In this document: positions 1-6,070 of the stretch, in pieces | How the letters are laid out: every line of letters begins with the position of its first letter | Position numbering within the stretch: the first letter of the stretch is position 1 | Position numbers and translations under genes: made by a program | Notes under the pieces: generated by a model | What the model was told of the DNA's origin: nothing | The model's database searches: none | Seen by the model: the letters and a program-made list of their open reading frames with translations, nothing else | NCBI GenBank assembly: GCA_012797575.1 | Contig: JAAZOW010000026.1 | Span: 1 to 11,604, forward strand | Direction of reading: 5' to 3' | Length of the DNA: 11,604 nt | From: Methanomicrobiales archaeon | GTDB taxonomy: Archaea > Halobacteriota > Methanomicrobia > Methanomicrobiales > Methanoculleaceae

Positions 1-22
1 AGCTTCCATAGAGGGTGAGAAG

Positions 23-274
23 ATGCGGACGAGTCACCGGTTGCTGCTACGGCTCTTTCATGATCCCAGCTACGACTTCTCCCGGGTCAGGGTCGAGTAC
101 ATCAACCGTGGGGCTCCGGGGGATCGCTCAGCGGTGCAGGGAGATCAGATCAGAGCGCTCGATGCCTGGTACATAGAGGTGGATGCCGGGGTCCGGGTCG
201 CCTGCATCCCCTACCACCGTATCCTCCGCATCCTCTACGATGATGATGTTGTCTGGGAGCGCAAGGAGGTGTGA
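23..274 (+). CDS. DUF504 / UPF0248 family protein (MJ1316 RNA cyclic group end recognition domain)
   Basis: This complete 83-aa protein matches the archaeal UPF0248/DUF504 family over its whole length. The family hallmarks visible are the N-terminal MRTSH, the middle YINRG, and the C-terminal IPYHRILRILYDD...VWER block. In other proteins this domain is predicted to recognise RNA with cyclic phosphate ends, so an RNA repair or processing role is an inference from family knowledge; no catalytic residues are apparent. The ATG start is supported by GGTGAG at 14-19, a good match to the archaeal anti-SD. A run of six T residues 18 bp after the stop likely ends the transcript before the tRNA gene. 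Length is normal for the family. Confidence 0.85.
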   Translation: MRTSHRLLLRLFHDPSYDFSRVRVEYINRGAPGDRSAVQGDQIRALDAWYIEVDAGVRVACIPYHRILRILYDDDVVWERKEV

Positions 275-291
275 GGAGGATCAGCGCCACC

Positions 292-297
292 TTTTTT
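292..297 (+). terminator. T-run terminator after the DUF504 gene
   Basis: Six T residues follow the DUF504 stop codon by 17 bp. Oligo-T runs without a needed hairpin are the usual archaeal termination signal. It also lies about 30 bp upstream of the tRNA, so it separates the two transcripts. Confidence 0.5.
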
Positions 298-325
298 ACT
301 CCAGACGATCCATGATATACGGTAT

Positions 326-398
326 GCCCCAGTGGCTCAGCTGGCAGAGCGGGTGACTTGTAATCACCAGGTCCCGTGTTCAAATCACGGCTGGGGCT
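326..398 (+). tRNA. tRNA-Thr (anticodon UGU)
   Basis: A full cloverleaf can be folded by eye. The acceptor stem is GCCCCAG (326-332) with CTGGGGC (391-397). The D-stem is GCTC/GAGC with a GG-containing loop. The anticodon stem is GGTGA/TCACC around loop CTTGTAA, giving anticodon TGT (359-361). The T-stem is CCGTG/CACGG around TTCAAAT, and the discriminator is T398. There is no intron and no encoded CCA, which is added after transcription. A TTTT run at 406-409 may terminate transcription. No upstream TATA is obvious beyond the T-rich stretch near 292-299. Confidence 0.95.
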
Positions 399-608
399 TC
401 GATTATTTTGTGCAAAGCCCGACCTTTCGAGCAGATGGCGTATGAGCAGAAGGTACCCCCCCGCAGGCGTATTCCCGCGCTGCCCACCCACCATACGCCT
501 CACCAGAACTTCGCAAAAACTCCTATAATTTCTAGTTTTTGGCACTCCGCCGTTACAACTATATTATTCCCTGCAGAGAATATTTCAGTCTGACCCGGAG
601 GAGCAACC
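399..608. other. Intergenic stretch after tRNA-Thr; inverted and direct short repeats, no gene seen
   Basis: No convincing coding frame is present on either strand. GGCGTATG at 437-444 and CATACGCC at 492-499 form an 8-bp inverted repeat with a 47-nt gap, and GGCGTAT occurs a third time at 466-472. The stretch could fold as RNA, but there is no promoter evidence tied to it. The right end (from about 559) holds the TATA box and SD of the following gene. Confidence 0.4.
559..603 (+). promoter_or_regulatory. TATA box (559-566) and strong Shine-Dalgarno (597-603) for the small unknown gene
   Basis: CTATATTA at 559-566 is a good archaeal TATA box, predicting transcription from about 589. GGAGGAG at 597-603 is the best SD match in the window. 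The two lie at normal spacing for a short-leader mRNA. Yet no ATG, GTG or TTG occurs in the expected window after the SD; the in-frame codon at ideal spacing is ACG at 609. The first canonical in-frame start is ATG 687, 83 bp past the SD. Confidence 0.5.
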
Positions 609-686
609 ACGAATATCAGAATCATTCAATCTTTTTCGATAGAAAGCGCAGCTGCGCCCGCGATATCACCGGCGGTCCTTGAGATC

Positions 687-947
687 ATGGTGGATCAGGA
701 AGATGTCCTCGCCGCAGACGAGTTCCTTTCGTTTGCATCCATCCATGGGAACTTTGTCTGCATCCCGAACCGCATCTTCCACCGGTTTGAGGTCATCCTC
801 CCCCCGGAGAGCCGCCTTGAGGTCCTCAGAGATGCACTCTTCCAGATCGTACGCCAGGAGGAGAACGGGGACGAAGGGCTCACCCCCTATCAGGTCGAAG
901 ACCTCATCGATGCCCTTGAGAGGACACGACAGCACACCCACGGGTGA
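687..947 (+). CDS. Hypothetical protein, unknown family (start uncertain; frame open from 594)
   Basis: From the first ATG this encodes an acidic 86-aa soluble protein. Codon positions look like the neighbouring real genes, with C/G-rich third positions. I do not recognise the family; there are no transmembrane segments, Cys motifs or signal peptide. The C-terminal half (ALFQIVRQEE...LTPYQVEDLIDALE) looks helical. ATG 687 has no good SD, whereas a TATA box and strong SD sit about 80-125 bp upstream, and the same frame is open from 594. Translation from ACG 609 would add 26 residues beginning NIRIIQSFSIESAA, which looks like a natural N-terminus if the ACG were ATG. A T-run at 988-993 follows. 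The opposite-strand frame at 666-1007 is less protein-like. Confidence 0.6.
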   Translation: MVDQEDVLAADEFLSFASIHGNFVCIPNRIFHRFEVILPPESRLEVLRDALFQIVRQEENGDEGLTPYQVEDLIDALERTRQHTHG

Positions 948-987
948 GGGGATCGATTCCGCCGGACCAAAGATCCATTCGCTCACC

Positions 988-993
988 TTTTTT
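988..993 (+). terminator. T-run terminator downstream of the small unknown gene
   Basis: Six T residues lie 40 bp past the stop codon and 33 bp before the methyltransferase start. They probably end the upstream transcript, at least partly; the methyltransferase lacks a clear TATA box of its own, so some read-through is possible. Confidence 0.4.
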
Positions 994-1025
994 GCGGAAG
1001 ACCTCAAACCTCTAGGAGATCAGGA

Positions 1026-1904
1026 GTGACAGAAGAGAAGGGAGGGGAAGAGAGGCTCGGCGGGCTAGCCATCAACACCATCCACGCCATGGACTGCATG
1101 AAGGGTATGCAGCGCCTCCCGGAAGGCTCGATCGACATCATCGTCACGTCGCCCCCCTACAACATAGGAAAGGACTACAACACCTATGATGACATGAGGC
1201 CCCGGGAAGACTACCTCGACTGGATGGGGATGGTCGCTGCGGCGACCGCGCGGGTCCTCACCGACGATGGATCGTTCTTCCTCAACGTGGGCGGCAAACC
1301 CCGGGACCCGTGGATACCCTTCGACGTCGCCCAGCGATTCCGACAACACTTTGTACTGCAGAACGTCATCCACTGGGTCAAGTCAATCGCCATCGAGAAA
1401 GAAGATGTGGGCAACTACGAAAAGATCACCGACGATATCGCCGTCGGCCACTACCAGCCGGTGAACAGCCGCCGCTACCTGAGCCAGTGCCATGAGCATA
1501 TCTTCCACTTCACGAAGAGGGGAGATGTAGCCCTGGATAAACTGGGCGTCGGCGTCCCCTACCAGGATAAGAGCAACATAGGGCGGTGGAAGGCGGCAAA
1601 ACGCGATCTCCGCGACCGGGGGAACACCTGGTTCATCCCCTACCAGACCATCCGCTCCTCCCGGCCTCACCCGACCACGTTCCCGGTGAAGCTCCCGGAG
1701 ATGTGCATCCGGCTGCATGGTCCATCTCCAGGGACACTCGTCATGGACCCCTTCATGGGCATCGGGAACACGGCACTTGCAGCGATAGCCCTCGATGTGG
1801 ATTATATCGGCTTTGAGATCGACCCCGCCTACCAGGAGATCGCAGAGGCCAGGATCGTTGAAGCGCGCAGTCGGGAGCAATGCGACCTGTCTTTATACTT
1901 TTAG
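1026..1904 (+). CDS. Solitary DNA methyltransferase, beta-class, probably N4-cytosine-specific
   Basis: This 292-aa protein is an N6_N4_Mtase-family (PF01555) DNA methyltransferase, which methylates an exocyclic amino group in duplex DNA using SAM. The catalytic motif IV is TSPPY at residues 41-45. The SAM-binding motif I, DPFMGIGNT, comes later at 241-249, so motif order is beta class. HPTTFPVKL (215-223) is motif X. The S/T-S-PPY form favours m4C over m6A by family knowledge, but the target cannot be read from the sequence. GTG 1026 is the start, with GGAG at 1015-1018 at proper spacing. No restriction endonuclease gene is adjacent, so it is an orphan enzyme or its partner lies elsewhere. 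Related archaeal m4C enzymes modify CTAG; that is only a hypothesis here. Confidence 0.9.
   Translation: MTEEKGGEERLGGLAINTIHAMDCMKGMQRLPEGSIDIIVTSPPYNIGKDYNTYDDMRPREDYLDWMGMVAAATARVLTDDGSFFLNVGGKPRDPWIPFDVAQRFRQHFVLQNVIHWVKSIAIEKEDVGNYEKITDDIAVGHYQPVNSRRYLSQCHEHIFHFTKRGDVALDKLGVGVPYQDKSNIGRWKAAKRDLRDRGNTWFIPYQTIRSSRPHPTTFPVKLPEMCIRLHGPSPGTLVMDPFMGIGNTALAAIALDVDYIGFEIDPAYQEIAEARIVEARSREQCDLSLYF
1892..1897 (+). promoter_or_regulatory. TATA box for the GntP-type permease gene, inside the end of the methyltransferase gene
   Basis: TTTATA is centred about 27-28 bp upstream of the permease ATG at 1922, the standard archaeal distance from TATA box to transcription start. No SD precedes that ATG. 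Together these suggest a leaderless mRNA beginning at or next to the start codon, with the promoter embedded in the last codons of the upstream gene. Confidence 0.45.
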
Positions 1905-1921
1905 TCGCATAAAACGATTCG

Positions 1922-3172
1922 ATGGAGACACTCATCGCTTTTGCCATCGCCCTCGTGGTGATCACTGTCGCATCGATCAGGTACCGACTCCCCCCATTCC
2001 TCACCCTCATCGGGACATCGATCCTCTTCGGCCTCCTCGCCGGTATGCCAGCAGAAGCGATCCTGCCAGCGATCACGAACGGTGCAGGTCGGATCTTCTC
2101 CATCCTTGGGATCGTCATCTTCTGTGGCATCGGGATCGCTCAGGTTCTCCGCGAAAGCGGTCTTATAGCGGATATCGTTGCAAGCATCCGGGGGCTGGTG
2201 CGCCGCCCTCTCGCCACCGCGGGGGCGGCCGGCTACCTCCTCTCCGTCCCACTGATGTGCGGCATAACATCGTTTATCATCCTCGCCCCCATACTCACCC
2301 ACCTGCGCACCGACCGGCATGCATCAAGGACACTCCTTTACTGTGCGGGCGTCGCCGGCATCATATCATACGTGCTCCTCTACCCCACTCCCGTAGTCTA
2401 CTCCATCGTAACGACCCTTGACCTCTTCCCCGGCCGGCCCTGGGAGATCGATCTCATCGCCCTCCCGGTATCCCTCCTACTCCTCATCGGATTCCTCCTT
2501 GCCCTGCACATCCGCACACCACGGGCAACACCGCTGGCAGAACCAACCCTCGAGATCGGATCTGCTGGGGAGATGTTCCGCGCCTGGCTCCCGTTCATCG
2601 TCATCCTGCTGATGTTCGTGGTCGGATCCCTGGTTCCCGGGCTCAACATCCTCGCCGACATCAACCTGGCGCTCCTCGCCGGGCTCTTCGCAGCCCTCGC
2701 CACCGTCCCGGGCGAAGTCCAGCAGAAAGCGCTTGCACGGGGGACAAGGAACGCCGGGATCATCATATTCGACCTCGTCGGTGCCGGAGCGTTTGGAAGC
2801 GTCATCGCGGCAAGCGCGTTCCCCGCCGACATGGCCACGCTGATCCAGGGTATTCTCCCTATAACGCTCCTCCCGTTTGTCATAGCCGCCCTGATGCAGG
2901 CGGCACAGGGATCACGGGTCGTCACCGCAGCCGTCACATCCACAATCCTTGCCACCATCCCGGCCGCTCTTACGATCAACCCACTCGCCCTGGTGCTCAT
3001 GATCTCTGCAGGGGCGTTTATGTTCTCATACGTGAGTGACCCCTTCTTCTGGGTGCTCAAGAGGATGACGGGCGACGAGTTCTCCGGCGTTATCCGGAAC
3101 TATACCCTGCCGCTCTCGGTGGCGGGCCTTGTCACGTTCGCGGCGGCGCTGGTTGTTGAGGCGGTGCTATGA
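1922..3172 (+). CDS. GntP-family permease (gluconate:H+ symporter-like)
   Basis: This 416-aa integral membrane protein has about 10-12 hydrophobic segments separated by short polar loops. The N-terminus (LIAFAIALVVITVASIRYRL, then PPFLTLIGTSILFGLLAGM) and the SFIILAPIL region are typical of the GntP branch of the ion transporter superfamily. Bacterial members import gluconate or related hydroxy acids with protons. In methanogens the substrate is unknown, so an organic-acid substrate is inference. The length fits the family (about 420-450 aa). The gene starts 17 bp after the methyltransferase stop but likely has its own promoter (TATA 1892-1897) and no SD, pointing to a leaderless transcript. 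No sugar-acid catabolic gene is nearby. Confidence 0.8.
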   Translation: METLIAFAIALVVITVASIRYRLPPFLTLIGTSILFGLLAGMPAEAILPAITNGAGRIFSILGIVIFCGIGIAQVLRESGLIADIVASIRGLVRRPLATAGAAGYLLSVPLMCGITSFIILAPILTHLRTDRHASRTLLYCAGVAGIISYVLLYPTPVVYSIVTTLDLFPGRPWEIDLIALPVSLLLLIGFLLALHIRTPRATPLAEPTLEIGSAGEMFRAWLPFIVILLMFVVGSLVPGLNILADINLALLAGLFAALATVPGEVQQKALARGTRNAGIIIFDLVGAGAFGSVIAASAFPADMATLIQGILPITLLPFVIAALMQAAQGSRVVTAAVTSTILATIPAALTINPLALVLMISAGAFMFSYVSDPFFWVLKRMTGDEFSGVIRNYTLPLSVAGLVTFAAALVVEAVL

Positions 3173-3328
3173 ACCACCGGCCCATCTTCCATGGAAAAGT
3201 CGTAGCAGAAATTTTGCATGAGTGATGAAACCTGCTCCCAGTTCGGATATATCCGATATCTGTAGGCTTGAAGCAGACAGAGCAAGACCCTGCTAGGCTT
3301 ACGGGGCGCCCGCGTGTGGTCCCGTACG
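3173..3328. other. Convergent intergenic region with a 14-bp perfect palindrome
   Basis: This stretch lies between the permease stop and the terminator of the minus-strand zinc-ribbon pair. No gene is supported on either strand. TCGGATATATCCGA at 3243-3256 is a perfect palindrome. No clear T-run terminator follows the permease on the + strand. Confidence 0.4.
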
Positions 3329-3335
3329 AAAAAAA
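3329..3335 (-). terminator. T7 terminator of the zinc-ribbon gene pair
   Basis: Seven A residues on the + strand read as seven T residues on the minus strand, starting one base after the stop codon of the downstream zinc-ribbon gene. This is a good archaeal oligo-T terminator. Confidence 0.6.
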
Positions 3336-3336
3336 G

Positions 3337-3513
3337 TTAGAATCGGGGTTTTCTGTGTTTCGGGAGGCAGCTGCGGCAGTAGACGGGTCTACCCTCCGTC
3401 GGCTTGAAAGGAACTTCACACTCTTTGCCGCAGTCGGAACAGACTGCTTTATGGAACTCGCGGGGGCGGTTCTGGTACGACCGCGGACCCCGACCTGGAT
3501 ATCTCTCATCCAT
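3337..3513 (-). CDS. CxxC-x17-CxxC zinc-ribbon protein, copy A
   Basis: This 58-aa basic protein has one zinc ribbon: CSDC at residues 25-28 and CRSC at 46-49, separated by exactly 17 residues. That defines the CxxC-x17-CxxC domain of methanogens and other prokaryotes. The N-terminal arm (RGPRSYQNRPREFHK) is Arg-rich, which suggests nucleic-acid binding by inference; the molecular role is not known. I chose the internal ATG at 3513 because it matches the start of copy B and is preceded by GTGAG. It differs from copy B at only four residues (PG for SS at 6-7, S for D at 48, F for Y at 58). It lies 45 bp after copy B and probably shares its transcript. Confidence 0.8.
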   Translation of the reverse strand: MDERYPGRGPRSYQNRPREFHKAVCSDCGKECEVPFKPTEGRPVYCRSCLPKHRKPRF

Positions 3514-3735
3514 CGAAACTTCACTCACGCTTGAGAAACTGTATTCACACAAAACAACTCAATAGCGAGGTTTCCTGTGCTTCGGGAGGCAGTCACGACA
3601 GTAGACGGGCCTACCCTCCGTTGGCTTGAAAGGAACTTCACACTCTTTGCCGCAGTCGGAACAGACTGCTTTATGGAACTCGCGGGGGCGGTTCTGGTAC
3701 GACCGTGGACCCCTGCTCGAATATCTCTCATCCAT
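3345..3735. repeat. Direct tandem duplication, about 165-bp units at 222-bp offset
   Basis: The units at about 3345-3513 and 3567-3735 carry the two zinc-ribbon genes. An 83-bp core (3401-3483 and 3623-3705) is identical at every base, including synonymous positions. The flanking spacer DNA is unrelated between copies. This indicates a recent duplication or ongoing gene conversion confined to the coding part. Confidence 0.9.
3559..3735 (-). CDS. CxxC-x17-CxxC zinc-ribbon protein, copy B
   Basis: This 58-aa basic protein has cysteines at 25, 28, 46 and 49 in the C-x2-C-x17-C-x2-C pattern, plus C32, after an Arg-rich N-terminal arm. The family probably binds zinc; target and function are unknown. 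A longer frame reaches an ATG at 3771, but a TATA box at 3784-3790 predicts transcription from about 3760, downstream of that codon. The start at 3735 is therefore favoured, and it coincides with the start of copy A. It is the promoter-proximal gene of a two-gene transcript. The stop is TGA. Confidence 0.8.
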   Translation of the reverse strand: MDERYSSRGPRSYQNRPREFHKAVCSDCGKECEVPFKPTEGRPVYCRDCLPKHRKPRY

Positions 3736-3783
3736 ATACTTCAACCATGCAGATAATCTGCAAGTACACAACCACCTGCGTGC

Positions 3784-3790
3784 ATATATA
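3784..3790 (-). promoter_or_regulatory. TATA box for the zinc-ribbon gene pair
   Basis: TATATAT read on the minus strand (context CTTATATATGC) lies about 50 bp upstream of the copy B ATG, giving a leader of about 25 nt. It is the clearest TATA box in the window and supports the short start of copy B. Confidence 0.55.
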
Positions 3791-3989
3791 AGTGCGTCTC
3801 ACAAATCCCGGGCAGGCTTTTGCCGCGCCCGATCCCCGGCGCCAGGGATGCGCTGGATTCTCATCCCAATGGCGCGGTTGGCAGAGCTCTTCCGGAGGGA
3901 GGGCGCCGGCAGGCAGTCATTCCACGTGGCGGCGAAGACTGCGACATAACGCTTTTACCCATGCCATCCCACCAGATGATCATCCAACA
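3791..3989. other. Gene-poor region between divergent promoters
   Basis: No supported gene. CCGGCGCC (3836-3843) and GGCGCCGG (3902-3909) form an 8-bp inverted repeat about 58 nt apart. The sequence near 3872-3891 resembles a tRNA D-arm (GGCGCGGTTGGCAGAGC), but no T-arm or acceptor pairing follows. A weak TATA-like TTTTA at 3953-3957 could direct transcription from about 3980 toward the small ORF and the methyltransferase/ATP-grasp gene. Confidence 0.35.
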
Positions 3990-4076
3990 ATGATACACGT
4001 CAACCGATCTCTTTTGCGCCCCGGCAGCGTGCCGGCCCTGCCCGGAGACAGGCTCGATGGTGAGTGGCTCAGATGA
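3990..4076 (+). CDS. Possible 28-aa leader ORF overlapping the methyltransferase/ATP-grasp gene
   Basis: This frame starts at ATG 3990 (MIHVNRSLLRPGSVPALPGD, then RLDGEWLR) and stops at TGA 4074-4076. The stop overlaps the downstream ATG as ATGA, the classic arrangement for translational coupling. About 71% of its third positions are G or C, like the real genes. TGATC shortly upstream could act as a weak SD. It may be a leader peptide that controls the downstream gene, a tiny substrate protein, or chance. It is too short for any family assignment. Confidence 0.35.
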   Translation: MIHVNRSLLRPGSVPALPGDRLDGEWLR

Positions 4077-6058
4077 CCGATGAGACCCACGCACATGATC
4101 CCTCTGGTGGCAGACGGAAGGGAAGAAGCCCAAGAACACTCGGTCCGGTTTCTGACCTTGAAGAGTATGTGAAATCCGACTGGTGGAAGGGTATCTTCAA
4201 CAGCCTCTATCTCAAGACCGATGGTGATGTCGTCGCCGACCAGCAGATCACCAGATCCGAGATCGACCGGATTATCCAGATCCTGCACCTCCAACCTGAC
4301 GAGAGGATACTCGACCTCTGTTGCGGCCAGGGCAGGCATGCCCTCGAACTCATTCAGAGGGGTTACAACGTCGAGGGACTCGACCAGTCGCATTACCTGA
4401 TCCAGCGGGCCCGATCGACCGCAAAGAAAGAGGGACTCCCGGCCCGGTTCCGGGAGGGGGATGCACGCCGCCTGCCATACCGCGCCGATACCTACGACAC
4501 CATCCTCATCCTCGGAAACAGCTTCGGCTACCTTGACTCCGTCGCGGAAGATCTGCGGGTCCTTATGGAGCTCAGGCGCGTCCTCAAACCCTGGGGACGG
4601 GTGCTCCTGGATGTGGCCGATGGCGGGTACCTGAGGGAACATTTCCAACCCCGGTCATGGGAGTGGATTGACCCGACGATGTTCGTCTGCCGGGAGCGCT
4701 CCCTCTCACTCGATGGGCAGCGCCTGATCTCAAGAGAGGTGATCACCGACGTCGATAAGGGTGTCATAGCCGACCAGTTCTACGCCGAGCGCCTCTATAC
4801 GGCGGGGACGCTCAGACAGATCCTGGAGCGGGCAGGATTCTCCGATATCGCCTTCCACGACATCGCCACAGAATCTCGGCGGAACCAGGATCTCGGTATG
4901 ATGGAGCGTCGCCACATCGTCACCGCAGTCATAAAGAAGGAGTGGTCAATGGCGAAGGTGAGAGGGCAGGAGAGGGCAAAGCATGTCGTGGTGCTGCTCG
5001 GCGATCCGACCAGATCAGATGCCCTGAAACCATCCTGTGTCTTTGACGATGATGACTTCTACACCATCGACCAGATGAAGGCGGCCCTCCGGGAGCTGAA
5101 AGGCTACCGGTTCACCTATCTCTGCAGACATGATACACTGATCCATGACCTCGCAAGGCTGAAAGGAAAGGTGGACTACGTCCTCAACCTCTGTGACGAG
5201 GGGTTCAACAACGATCCGAGGAGAGAACTCCATGTTCCAGCGCTCCTGGAGATGCTCGGGATCCCGTACACGGGGTCAGGGCCGCAGTCGCTCGCGTTCT
5301 GCTATGACAAGTCCCTGGTGCGCGGTATCGCGAAGGAGATGGGGATCCCGGTCCCGGATGCCTGTTTCATCCCACCCGGTGATCGCACCTACGATGCTGG
5401 GATACGACTCCCCGTGATCGTCAAACCCAATTCCGGCGACTCTTCGTATGGCATCACACAGAGGAGCGTCGTCCACACCCTCGAGGACCTCGCCGATGTC
5501 ATCAACTCCCTCCGGGCATCGCTCGGGTATGATCAGTCGCTCCTCGTCGAGGAGTTCCTCACCGGGAAAGATATCAGCGTCGGCATCATAGGGAACCCAT
5601 CAGGCTACTGCACGGTGCTCCCTATCACCGAAGAGGACTACTCAGCGCTGCCTCCTGAGCTCCCCCACCTCTGTGGCTACGAGGCGAAGTGGCTCCCTGA
5701 CTCACCATACTGGAAGATCGTATCGAGGCCCGCAGGCCTCCCCGAGGAGACCGAGAGGACGGTCATCCAATGCTGTCTCGCCCTCTTTGAGCGCCTGGAG
5801 TGCCGCGACTATTGTCGGTTCGACTGGCGTCTGGATGAGCATGGCAGTCCAAAACTCCTCGAGGTCAACCCAAACCCGGGGTGGTGCTGGGATGGTCACC
5901 TCGCAAAGATGGCAAAGTACGCAGACATCTCATACTCCAGGATGCTTGAACAGATCCTAAAAGCTGCAGAGGATCGGTTCGGGTTGGAGCGCGGGACTGA
6001 TACCTATGGTGCCAAGGCGAAATCTCTCCCCCTCGATAGCACACGGGAGGCGGCCTGA
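4073..6058 (+). CDS. Fusion protein: class I SAM methyltransferase + D-Ala-D-Ala-ligase-like ATP-grasp
   Basis: This 661-aa cytosolic protein has two enzyme parts. Residues about 25-290 are a class I methyltransferase: motif I ILDLCCGQGRHA at 79-90, the acidic SAM-ribose position in EGLDQS at 101-106, and LGNSFGYLD at 147-155. Residues about 302-635 are an ATP-grasp ligase of the Ddl type. It shows the ATP-binding loop KPNSGDSSYG (451-460), VEEFLTGKDISVG (492-504), and the metal ligands Asp584, Glu597 and Asn599 in FDW...EVNPNPGW. A linker near 288-303 joins them. ATP-grasp Ddl enzymes join a carboxylate to an amine with ATP; the real substrates here are unknown, and a cell-wall role is unlikely in a methanogen. 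ATG 4073 is preferred over GTG 4064 because GGTGAG at 4059-4064 fits only the former. Confidence 0.9.
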   Translation: MTDETHAHDPSGGRRKGRSPRTLGPVSDLEEYVKSDWWKGIFNSLYLKTDGDVVADQQITRSEIDRIIQILHLQPDERILDLCCGQGRHALELIQRGYNVEGLDQSHYLIQRARSTAKKEGLPARFREGDARRLPYRADTYDTILILGNSFGYLDSVAEDLRVLMELRRVLKPWGRVLLDVADGGYLREHFQPRSWEWIDPTMFVCRERSLSLDGQRLISREVITDVDKGVIADQFYAERLYTAGTLRQILERAGFSDIAFHDIATESRRNQDLGMMERRHIVTAVIKKEWSMAKVRGQERAKHVVVLLGDPTRSDALKPSCVFDDDDFYTIDQMKAALRELKGYRFTYLCRHDTLIHDLARLKGKVDYVLNLCDEGFNNDPRRELHVPALLEMLGIPYTGSGPQSLAFCYDKSLVRGIAKEMGIPVPDACFIPPGDRTYDAGIRLPVIVKPNSGDSSYGITQRSVVHTLEDLADVINSLRASLGYDQSLLVEEFLTGKDISVGIIGNPSGYCTVLPITEEDYSALPPELPHLCGYEAKWLPDSPYWKIVSRPAGLPEETERTVIQCCLALFERLECRDYCRFDWRLDEHGSPKLLEVNPNPGWCWDGHLAKMAKYADISYSRMLEQILKAAEDRFGLERGTDTYGAKAKSLPLDSTREAA

Positions 6059-6070
6059 TCCCTCTGTATC

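Noticed and set aside
150..545. 131-codon minus-strand frame across the tRNA
   Set aside because: It runs antisense through tRNA-Thr and the DUF504 gene; the peptide is the typical translation of an antisense tRNA (SRDLNTGPGDYKSPALPAE), a well-known false ORF.
666..1007. 113-codon minus-strand frame opposite the small unknown gene
   Set aside because: The + frame has the TATA box, SD and better codon pattern; the minus frame has no promoter or SD and is its shadow.
2398..3060. 220-codon minus-strand frame inside the permease gene
   Set aside because: Low-complexity, Arg/Ser/Ala-rich product opposite a clear membrane protein; a GC-rich antisense shadow.
3132..3524. 130-codon minus frame overlapping zinc-ribbon copy A
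   Set aside because: It reads copy A in the wrong frame and lacks any family feature; the CxxC frame is clearly the real one.
3872..3945. Possible tRNA gene from a D-arm-like sequence
   Set aside because: No T-arm (no GTTCRA loop) and no acceptor-stem pairing follow, so it is not a tRNA.
3792..4076. 94-codon + frame upstream of the methyltransferase/ATP-grasp gene
   Set aside because: Most of it is Trp/Arg/Ser-rich and unlike a protein; only its last 28 codons, with their own ATG and ATGA overlap, were kept as a possible leader ORF.
3980..4648. 222-codon minus frame opposite the fusion gene
   Set aside because: Antisense to the conserved methyltransferase motifs, with no promoter or SD.
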